Origin: Acidobacteriota bacterium
GTDB taxonomy: Bacteria > Acidobacteriota > UBA6911 > RPQK01 > JADFOI01
Direction: 5' to 3'
Length of the DNA stretch: 8,830 nucleotides
Assembly: GCA_027295745.1 (NCBI GenBank)
Contig: JAPUKI010000291.1
Location: 1 to 8,830, forward strand
Of the stretch, positions 1 through 5,468 are shown in pieces; the stretch's first letter is position 1; each line of letters opens with the position of its first letter. The notes beneath the pieces are model-generated. The model was not told the origin of the DNA and did no database searches. It saw only the letters and a list, made by a program, of their open reading frames with translations. The position numbers and the translations under genes were made by a program.

Positions 1-233
1 GTATAACAACCTGCGGTATTGGGTAACAGCGTGAACCTGTCTCGATCGATATAGTCCAGCAAGGATTCCTTGCTCTTATCCGTTAGGTTCACCCTTCTGA
101 CAGCGACGGTGACAACGTCGGCCCCACTGGCCTCCAAGGCCTGTCTCATTACCTCAAAGCTCTCGTATTTGCCTGTTCCGACGATCAATCGAGAGCGAAA
201 TTTCCGTCCGGCAATCACTAGATCGTCAGACAT
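1..233 (-). CDS. thiG: Thiazole synthase ThiG (N-terminal part, cut by window edge)
   Basis: ThiG is the cytoplasmic enzyme that builds the thiazole phosphate ring of thiamine from 1-deoxy-D-xylulose 5-phosphate, dehydroglycine (or glycine imine) and sulfur carried by ThiS-thiocarboxylate. The first 77 residues are visible. They show the family's opening strand and glycine turn (RSRLIVGTGKY, about residues 13-23), the ALEASGADVVTVAVRR segment (residues 32-47) and the highly characteristic LLPNTAGCY (69-77). The Schiff-base lysine and phosphate-binding loops lie beyond the left edge. The ATG at 233 is supported by a strong Shine-Dalgarno sequence six bases upstream. Its first eight bases overlap the end of thiS, so the two are probably translationally coupled and co-transcribed. 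Recognition is confident. Nothing in the visible part suggests damage. Confidence 0.95.
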   Translation of the reverse strand, partial: MSDDLVIAGRKFRSRLIVGTGKYESFEVMRQALEASGADVVTVAVRRVNLTDKSKESLLDYIDRDRFTLLPNTAGCY

Positions 234-453
234 TTCTTTCCTCTCCTCCACCCACGAAATGGACAATTTCGATTCGATCTCCTGAGCCCAAGGTCTGTTC
301 AGACCACCGATCCCGGCTAATGATTTGCCCGTTCACTTCCACAGCGACCTGCCTCCCCACGAGTTCTAAATCCTGGATCAGGTCGTCAACGGTCCATGCC
401 GTCGACACCTGAGTTTGCTTTCCGTTCACGATTATCTCAGTTTTCTCGACCAT
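226..453 (-). CDS. thiS: Sulfur carrier protein ThiS with a five-residue tail after Gly-Gly-Gly
   Basis: ThiS is a small ubiquitin-fold (beta-grasp) protein. Its C-terminal glycine is adenylated by ThiF and converted to a thiocarboxylate that donates sulfur to ThiG. From the ATG at 453 the product has 75 residues and starts MVEKTEIIVNGK, as expected for the family. The core ends in IEIVHFVGGG (61-70), matching ThiS proteins that stop at that point. Here translation continues with EERNV (71-75) before TGA. Gly-Gly must be terminal for activation, so this tail would need proteolytic removal, or the protein may be inactive, or there is a sequence error. A longer reading from the ATG at 471 adds MSPCFT, but a TATAAT promoter element overlaps that codon and neither start has a clear Shine-Dalgarno, so I prefer 453. 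The gene overlaps thiG by eight bases. Identity is secure; the start is uncertain. Confidence 0.9.
   Translation of the reverse strand: MVEKTEIIVNGKQTQVSTAWTVDDLIQDLELVGRQVAVEVNGQIISRDRWSEQTLGSGDRIEIVHFVGGGEERNV
240..249 (-). promoter_or_regulatory. Shine-Dalgarno sequence of thiG inside thiS
   Basis: The minus strand reads GGAGGAGAGG, six bases before the thiG ATG. It contains GGAGG and a second GAGG, so it is a strong ribosome binding site and fixes the thiG start. The same bases encode the last two glycines and the two glutamates of ThiS, which ties the odd ThiS tail to the thiG translation signal. Confidence 0.8.
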
Positions 454-469
454 AGTGAAACAGGGGCTC

Positions 470-500
470 ATTATATACGAGAGAAGGAGAAAGCTGACAA
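470..500 (-). promoter_or_regulatory. Candidate sigma-70-type promoter for thiS-thiG
   Basis: On the minus strand TTGTCA (500-495, five of six matches to TTGACA) is followed after 19 bases by a perfect TATAAT (475-470). The spacing is longer than the usual 17, so strength is uncertain. Transcription would begin near 463, giving an almost leaderless message with the thiS ATG at 453. The gap between the receptor gene and thiS (roughly 472-600) shows no terminator-like hairpin with a T run, so read-through from the receptor gene is also possible. I saw no TPP riboswitch signature there. Promoter recognition is by eye only, and consensus rules may differ in this lineage. Confidence 0.4.
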
Positions 501-600
501 CTCGCAGACCGCAGACCGGCGGACAACAAGCACATACATGCCTGACTCTCTGACAACTGGAATTTGTAATGTGTTCGCGGAAGTCCGTGTAATTCGCGCG

Positions 601-3600
601 CTAAAAGAGGACCTTTAATGCAAACTGAATTTCACGGGCATCGAAGGCTTCAATGGACCTGCCAAAGCTGGGACCATTTAAGTCGATATTGGGAAGAAAC
701 AGGTTCACGCGGTTGAGCAGATTGAAGAATTCAGCCCTAAACTGCAGCCTCGATTCTTCAGAGAACGGGAGTCGGAAAGTTTTGAAAAGCGAGAGATCCA
801 CCGTCCAATAGGAGGGGCCGGTAAATGTCTTTTTACCCAGGTTACCATTCGTTCCCGATGTTGGAGTGGGGAAATCATCAATGTCAAACACGCCGTCGTC
901 GATGAACTCCTGGTTACTGGGAGTGTCACTGAAACTGTTTCCAAAGGAAGGCGCATCAGGACGATCTCCTTCCTGTGCGTCTGCATTGTAGTCCCCACCA
1001 ACATTGACAAGGACTCCTTGTTCATCCGGCTCGAGATTGAACCTGCCACCGTGGACCACACCAAAGGGCAATCCACTCTGAATCGGGATGATTCCGCTCA
1101 CCTGCCATCCACCCAGTATTTGTCCCCACGTTCCCGGCTGATCTCTCATGAAAGGAATTTCCCACAGAAAGTTGGCCACGAAACGGTGGCGAATATCGAA
1201 GGCGGATCGCCCGTAATCCAGCCCAATGTTTACGGGATCATTAAAATAGGTGCGGGAAGACAGTCCATTTAAGCCTCCCGAGTTCTCCCCAGCTCCAAAG
1301 AAGTCCGAACCGAAATCCAGAGCTTTCCCGAAGGTGTAAGCAAACTCAAAGGCGAGTCCCTGGCTGAAGCGTTTGCTGAGCTGAGCATTAAAGCCGTGGT
1401 AGTTGGAGGTCACACGATTCTGTCTCAGGTTGAAACTATCAAATGAGGCGTTCAACCTGTTCTCACTCGTATCTCCGGCAAAGCGTCCCAGCGGATCGGC
1501 AGCCCCCAGAAGGTCTCCCGGGAATCGGTTGGGATCCCCGAAGAAGGGGAGCTTACGTCCCAGGGTTCCCTGATAATTGATCTCAACAACTGTATTCCAG
1601 GCAACCTGCCGTTGAATGCCTAGGAAAAGGTTTTGCACGTAGGAATCTCTCAGGTTCGGATCGATGACGCGCAATTTTGTTCTCACCCCCTGGATACCCC
1701 CGTTTGGATCCAAACCCAGATCAGCCCCGGGAATCACGGTGCCAATAAACCCCCCAAAGGGGTCCTTGGGGTCGGATCCCAGGAAGGGCTGGGGGACTTG
1801 GCCTCCGGAAAGTTTCACGTCGGCAAAGAAAGGCGGATTTCTTCGAGCATTGCCAATCACATTAAAAAAAAGTTTTTCGTAAGCCACCCCGTAGCCCCCT
1901 CGCAAAACGGTCTTGCCGTCCCCCAGGAAGTCCCAGGCGAATCCGAGGCGAGGAGCGAAGTTGTTCAAATCGCTCTTGTAGAGTTCATCCACCACCCCCA
2001 CCCTGGCGTTGGCGATTCGCTCGAAGTACCCTCCACTTTCGGGGTAGATGATATTCGCCAATCTTCCCTGTTCTTCCGTGATGGGTCGGAAGTAATCCCA
2101 GCGAATTCCCAGATTGAGTGTCAAGCGGGGATGAAACTTCCAGTCGTCCTGGATAAACCAGCCCACCTCGGTGCTTCGCCAAGAACGTGGTGTATCGGCT
2201 AGGGCTCCCGTCAGTGGGTCTACCCCTGCCTGCAGCTGAAAGGGAGTGTCGTTGGCAAAATCAAACAGCCCGAAATAGAGGAAGAAAGGACGCGAACTGG
2301 AGCTCGTATTGCCGTTTTCATGGAGTCTCCTCACATCGATGCCGGCACGGATCCCGTGATTCCCTCTGTTGATGGAGACGATGTCCTGCCATTGGAAGGT
2401 GTGGCGCTTGAAAAGCTGAGGGACCACGATAAGAGATCCGAATGCAGCAGGAAACTGCAAGCTGCCTTCAGCTCCCAGGACTCCCGCAGGGCCAACAATC
2501 AAGATTGAGGGAACTTCAGGATTGCTGCCGGGAACAAACTCCGACCTGAGATAGAGATAGCCAAAGCGAGCTTCATTGACCAGCGTCGGCGAGAATTCAT
2601 GAACCAGGGTAATATTGGCACTTTGACTCAGCCCCACCTCGTCGTCTCCGAAGGCGTTTCGGCTGGTGGCGTCCGGTATGCTCAAATCGGTGGCGAAATA
2701 ACGTCCAAAGAGGAGATCCTGGCCGTCGTTGAACACACTGTCCAAGCGAAGGCTAAACTGATCACTGTCATTGGCGGAGGGTGCAAAGGTATCGACTTCT
2801 CCGAGTACGGGTAAGTCCGCCGGAGGCATGGCTGGATCTATGAAAGACACTGATGCAGGATCCAGGTCGGCAGTGGTCTGAATGTTTTGGGTGGGAGCAG
2901 GGGCAGGAAAACTCCCGAACAACTCAGCCGCAATACTGGAAGGGTTGTTTGTGATCACCCACTGACGAAACTCGGGAGTCTCCACCACGATGCGTTGGGA
3001 CTCACCCCCTCTTCGCCTGAAGCCCTCGTAGGAGCCGAAAAAGAAGAGCCGGTCCTCGACCATGGGACCACCGAAGGTGAATCCAAACTGATTTTGAATC
3101 AGCGGCGCCTTATCCTTCTTTCCGGTCGCAGGATCAAAAGGATCGAACACTTCCCCAGCATCCAGAGCCACGTTTCGGTGAAATTCCCACACACTGCCGT
3201 GAAACTGATTACTTCCCGACTTGGTCACCACATTAATCACGGAACCGGAATGAGTGCCGAATTCCGCTGAAAAATTATTGCGAATGACTCGAAATTCCTG
3301 GACCGTATCCACCGTGGGAATGACTACGGGAACCCCGCTCGCACTTTCATCGTTATTGGTCTGCCCATCCAGTGTGAAATTATTGCCCCGAAATCGGCTG
3401 CCGGCAGCAAAAAAGCCGCTCGGTCCCTCTGCACCAGCGATAGAGGACATGGCCGGAATCATACCGGGCTGCAGAGTGGCCAGGGAATAGACGTTACGAC
3501 CGTTCAGAGGCAGGTCCCGAATGCGACGATGATCCACCAGCGAAGAGAGCTGGGAGTCTTCGGTTTCTACCAGGTTTCTCCGGTCGCTCACCACCACAAT

Positions 3601-3966
3601 CTCGCTGATGGCTCCCAGGGAAAGCCTCAGATCAACGGTACGAATCTCTCCGATGGTCAGTACCACTCCGAAGTTGACAAGGGTCTTGAACCCCGCCAAT
3701 TTAGCTTCAACCTCATAAATGCCGGGCTGAAGGACCGGAACTCGGTAGATCCCAGAGTTGTTAGTGGTGGCTGTTCGAGCAGTGTTGGTGGCTTCATTAC
3801 GAATCACCACGGAGACTCCAGGAAGCATTCCTCCGCTGCTGTCCGTGGCAACCCCCATGAGGGTGCCCGTGCCCGTCTGGGCGTGAATCGGGAACACCCA
3901 AGACCAAAGGATCAACAGGGACAAAGGCCCGACCACTAAGGTCTGGCGCACAAGATTCTTACTCAT
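601..3966 (-). CDS. TonB-dependent outer-membrane receptor with carboxypeptidase-regulatory-like domain (Oar-like)
   Basis: This 1121-residue protein is probably an outer-membrane channel that imports a ligand using energy from TonB-ExbBD; the substrate cannot be told from sequence. Residues 1-30 form a signal peptide (VRQ, a hydrophobic run, cleavage after IHAQ). Residues 35-115 match a carboxypeptidase-regulatory-like beta-sandwich (GVATDSSGGMLPGVSVVIRN, SGIYRVPVLQPGIYEVEA). SEIVVVSD (121-128) resembles a TonB box. The plug spans about 135-255 (DLPLNGRNVYSLATLQPGM, FTLDGQTNND, VQEFRVIRNNFSAEFG, INVVTKSGSNQFHG). The remainder is a beta-barrel rich in aromatic strands and ends KVLF, with the terminal Phe typical of BAM-inserted proteins. 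Start: ATG at 3966, with GAGAGG about seven bases upstream. No SusD-like partner or TonB gene is adjacent. It runs the same way as thiS but is separated by more than 120 bp, so a role in thiamine uptake is unsupported. Such solo receptors are abundant in Acidobacteria. Confidence 0.92.
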   Translation of the reverse strand: MSKNLVRQTLVVGPLSLLILWSWVFPIHAQTGTGTLMGVATDSSGGMLPGVSVVIRNEATNTARTATTNNSGIYRVPVLQPGIYEVEAKLAGFKTLVNFGVVLTIGEIRTVDLRLSLGAISEIVVVSDRRNLVETEDSQLSSLVDHRRIRDLPLNGRNVYSLATLQPGMIPAMSSIAGAEGPSGFFAAGSRFRGNNFTLDGQTNNDESASGVPVVIPTVDTVQEFRVIRNNFSAEFGTHSGSVINVVTKSGSNQFHGSVWEFHRNVALDAGEVFDPFDPATGKKDKAPLIQNQFGFTFGGPMVEDRLFFFGSYEGFRRRGGESQRIVVETPEFRQWVITNNPSSIAAELFGSFPAPAPTQNIQTTADLDPASVSFIDPAMPPADLPVLGEVDTFAPSANDSDQFSLRLDSVFNDGQDLLFGRYFATDLSIPDATSRNAFGDDEVGLSQSANITLVHEFSPTLVNEARFGYLYLRSEFVPGSNPEVPSILIVGPAGVLGAEGSLQFPAAFGSLIVVPQLFKRHTFQWQDIVSINRGNHGIRAGIDVRRLHENGNTSSSSRPFFLYFGLFDFANDTPFQLQAGVDPLTGALADTPRSWRSTEVGWFIQDDWKFHPRLTLNLGIRWDYFRPITEEQGRLANIIYPESGGYFERIANARVGVVDELYKSDLNNFAPRLGFAWDFLGDGKTVLRGGYGVAYEKLFFNVIGNARRNPPFFADVKLSGGQVPQPFLGSDPKDPFGGFIGTVIPGADLGLDPNGGIQGVRTKLRVIDPNLRDSYVQNLFLGIQRQVAWNTVVEINYQGTLGRKLPFFGDPNRFPGDLLGAADPLGRFAGDTSENRLNASFDSFNLRQNRVTSNYHGFNAQLSKRFSQGLAFEFAYTFGKALDFGSDFFGAGENSGGLNGLSSRTYFNDPVNIGLDYGRSAFDIRHRFVANFLWEIPFMRDQPGTWGQILGGWQVSGIIPIQSGLPFGVVHGGRFNLEPDEQGVLVNVGGDYNADAQEGDRPDAPSFGNSFSDTPSNQEFIDDGVFDIDDFPTPTSGTNGNLGKKTFTGPSYWTVDLSLFKTFRLPFSEESRLQFRAEFFNLLNRVNLFLPNIDLNGPSFGRSIEAFDAREIQFALKVLF

Positions 3967-4124
3967 CCAGATTCCTCTCGGTTAGAATTCCACCTGCCCC
4001 GGCCCACCTCCCAGGAAACTCCCTCTGCTGGAAATCGCGGCTCCTGCTGCAGACTCCACGTCTTCGAACTCGCCAAACCCACCTCAGGCGCTGCAGGTTT
4101 TCCTTTTGCATTGCCGGAAGCATC

Positions 4125-4150
4125 CACTGAACACAGTGCGGCTGAACACA
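4125..4150. repeat. Palindrome plus 9-bp direct repeat, possible operator
   Basis: CACTG and CAGTG (4125-4129 and 4134-4138) form a perfect inverted repeat around AACA. The overlapping nonamer CTGAACACA occurs at 4127-4135 and again at 4142-4150, an offset of 15 bases. The cluster lies about 160-185 bases upstream of the receptor start codon, so it could be a regulator binding site. Short repeats of this size also arise by chance, and no regulator gene is visible nearby. Confidence 0.3.
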
Positions 4151-4354
4151 CTGATCGACGCTTAGTTATCACAGCTATATGACAGGCCTGACCCAACTGA
4201 GAACGCAGTCTTCCCCAGCGCTAAGTCCTTAGAAAGCCACTGAAGTTGTTGGGTTAATGGAAAGATGTTATGGCTCAATTGCTCTACCCTACTATTCTGG
4301 AGGTCAAGGTTTGTTCTGCAATCGTTTTGACAACAAGTCCCTCGACTCGCCGCT

Positions 4355-4396
4355 AGCCGGAATTATGCCTAATCCCGGCTTAGATGCTATCAGCAT
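4355..4396. repeat. Two adjacent hairpin-forming inverted repeats
   Basis: AGCCGG (4355-4360) pairs with CCGGCT (4375-4380). Inside, after one A/C mismatch, ATTA (4362-4365) pairs with TAAT (4370-4373) around the tetraloop TGCC, giving a stem of ten pairs. Three bases further on, ATGCT (4384-4388) and AGCAT (4392-4396) form a second small stem with a three-base loop. Neither is followed by a T run on the plus strand or preceded by an A run on that strand, so a classical intrinsic terminator is not indicated in either direction. The function is unknown. Confidence 0.45.
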
Positions 4397-4444
4397 GGGC
4401 AGGGTTGGAGTGTGACGGCCATCACCAGAACACATTCCTCGCAA

Positions 4445-4499
4445 AATCGTCCCCAACCGGGCTAAGCCCTCCGAAAAGGAGATTGACCTCCCCACGATT
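4445..4499. repeat. Nested inverted repeats, possible folded RNA or element remnant
   Basis: AATCGT (4445-4450) and ACGATT (4494-4499) are perfect inverted repeats. They enclose the short palindrome GGGCTAAGCCC (4459-4469) and a CTCC/GGAG stem around GAAAA (4469-4481), although these two inner stems share base 4469. The arrangement resembles a branched fold with an outer closing stem. The stems are short, so only covariation among homologues could show that the fold is real. Confidence 0.3.
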
Positions 4500-4562
4500 A
4501 TCCCTATAACTACCAATACTTTAAGCATTTACAGAACATGAGCTTCGATCTTTCAGGGTAAC

Positions 4563-4592
4563 TTGACATCATTGAGAAGCGTTCAATAAGAT
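4563..4592 (+). promoter_or_regulatory. Candidate sigma-70-type promoter for nuoJKLM
   Basis: A perfect TTGACA (4563-4568) is followed after 18 bases by TAAGAT (4587-4592), four of six matches to TATAAT. Transcription would start near 4599, leaving a leader of about 43 bases before the nuoJ start. Its position immediately upstream of the first rightward gene fits a promoter for the complex I genes. The weak -10 box keeps confidence moderate. Confidence 0.45.
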
Positions 4593-4641
4593 TCGGCTCT
4601 CTTCGCACGGGGTAAAAGCTGTTCTACATGGGGACCTTTCA

Positions 4642-5169
4642 GTGACATTGATTGTTTTTTACGGACTGGCGGCAACCGCTGTAACAGCTGCTGTTCTAGT
4701 GGTTCTCATGAGTCGGGCTGTTTACAGTGCATTGGCTCTGATTGTCTGCTTTGGAGCCACAGCCGGGCTCTTCTTCCAACTCGGGGCACAGTTCATTGCG
4801 GCCGTCCAGGTCATCGTTTATGCAGGGGCTATCATGGTCCTCTTTCTCTTCGTGATCATGCTGTTGGATCCCCAATCGGAACTGTTTCTCCCCAGTCGCT
4901 TGAAGAGAGTTTCTGGTTTCGCACTGGCCTTTGCGATGTTGTTCACCCTTGTACTCTTACGGGCTGGGGATCGCTGGACCGCCGCTCAAGTTCTTACAGG
5001 CCCTATTGCAGGCACCGAGAGGGCCTCCTGGCCGGGTGGAGAACTCAAGACCCTTGCCCACACCCTCTTCCGGGATTACCTATTGCCCTTTGAAGTCACT
5101 TCGATTCTCATCCTGGTGGCTGTCCTGGGAGCGGTAGTTCTGACTCGACAACACCACGAAACAGAATGA
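4642..5169 (+). CDS. nuoJ: NADH-quinone oxidoreductase subunit J
   Basis: NuoJ is a membrane-arm subunit of complex I, placed between the quinone site and the antiporter-like pumps, where it helps couple electron transfer to proton movement. The 175-residue product has about five membrane segments (roughly 2-22, 27-47, 52-75, 88-106 and 148-168). The family signature VIVYAGAIMVLFLFVIMLLD (57-76) includes the conserved Tyr60 and the glycine of the pi-bulge helix. The last segment carries DYLLPFEVTSILILVAVLGA (145-164). The start is taken as GTG at 4642, preceded by a weak GGGG about eight bases upstream; no in-frame ATG lies near it. Its TGA overlaps the nuoK ATG by four bases (ATGA), so translation is probably coupled. 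It is the first gene of the run, with no nuoI upstream. Length and motif match the family; the exact start is less certain. Confidence 0.93.
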   Translation: MTLIVFYGLAATAVTAAVLVVLMSRAVYSALALIVCFGATAGLFFQLGAQFIAAVQVIVYAGAIMVLFLFVIMLLDPQSELFLPSRLKRVSGFALAFAMLFTLVLLRAGDRWTAAQVLTGPIAGTERASWPGGELKTLAHTLFRDYLLPFEVTSILILVAVLGAVVLTRQHHETE

Positions 5170-5468
5170 TCTCAGCAACCCATTATCTGACTCTAGCAGC
5201 GATTTTGTTTGCCATTGGAACCGTTGGGGTGATCACTCGGCGAAATGTGATCACCCTGTTCATGTGCGTGGAGTTAATGCTCAATGCGGTCAATCTGACT
5301 TTCATCACCTTCTCTCGTTTTCTGGAGCAGATCGATGGCCAGATCTTTGTTTTTTTTGTCATGACGGTCGCCGCGGCAGAGGCAGCTGTGGGCCTGGCAC
5401 TGATTGTCGTCCTTTCTCGCCACACCGGCACACTTGATGTGGATCAAGCGAACACGATGAAGTGGTGA
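5166..5468 (+). CDS. nuoK: NADH-quinone oxidoreductase subunit K
   Basis: NuoK is a small three-helix membrane subunit of complex I, homologous to MrpC, that links the quinone-side proton path to the NuoN/M/L pumps. The product is 100 residues, the usual family length. Three hydrophobic segments are visible (about 5-23, 28-48 and 60-84). The two membrane glutamates essential in the family are both present: Glu36 in CVELMLNAVNLTF and Glu72 in AAAEAAVGLALIV. The ATG overlaps the nuoJ stop by four bases and has no clear Shine-Dalgarno, so it probably depends on coupling to nuoJ. A run of eight T at 5350-5357 lies in the third helix, but the frame continues through it correctly. It is intact and confidently identified. 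Confidence 0.96.
   Translation: MISATHYLTLAAILFAIGTVGVITRRNVITLFMCVELMLNAVNLTFITFSRFLEQIDGQIFVFFVMTVAAAEAAVGLALIVVLSRHTGTLDVDQANTMKW

Larger units (their letters stand above)
3967..4641. other. Gene-free divergent intergenic region between receptor gene and nuoJ
   Basis: About 675 bases separate the leftward receptor gene from rightward nuoJ. I see no convincing gene. Two minus-strand open frames, at 4196-3963 and 4528-4304, lack ribosome binding sites and recognisable motifs; the first also uses a TTG start. What can be seen: the receptor's ribosome binding site just right of 3966, a repeat cluster at 4125-4150, inverted repeats at 4355-4380, 4384-4396 and 4445-4499, and a candidate nuo promoter at 4563-4592. 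I found no clear promoter for the receptor, no tRNA and no known riboswitch. The right half could be a structured RNA or the remnant of an insertion element, but no transposase motif or terminal repeat pair supports the latter. Confidence 0.7.

Noticed and set aside
1633..2202. 189-residue plus-strand open frame opposite the receptor gene
   Set aside because: It is antisense to the barrel-coding region, lacks a ribosome binding site and recognisable motifs, and is a shadow frame.
3963..4196. 77-residue minus-strand open frame ending with an ATGA overlap at the receptor start
   Set aside because: It starts with TTG, lacks a ribosome binding site and shows no recognisable domain or signal. The overlap with the receptor ATG is probably chance.
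4181..4202. Possible TPP riboswitch pieces (CCTGA and CTGAGA) on the plus strand
   Set aside because: The elements are in the wrong order and too close together, the rest of the THI-box core is missing, and the strand is opposite to thiS-thiG.
4378..4395. Minus-strand CTGATAGCATCTAAGCC resembles the 23S rRNA segment CTGAAAGCATCTAAGC
   Set aside because: The match is only about 16 bases and none of the flanking conserved 23S sequence is present on either side, so I consider it coincidence rather than an rRNA fragment.
4304..4528. 74-residue minus-strand open frame beginning MLKVLVVIGIIVG
   Set aside because: The start is a hydrophobic stretch, but there is no Shine-Dalgarno, the product matches no family I know, and the frame runs through the inverted-repeat cluster. 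I treat it as non-coding unless homologues appear.
5350..5357. Run of eight T in nuoK as a possible programmed frameshift or phase-variable tract
   Set aside because: It encodes ordinary Phe codons in a membrane helix, the frame is intact and full length, and no alternative-frame product is evident. A similar A8 run at 1863-1870 in the receptor gene is explained the same way.
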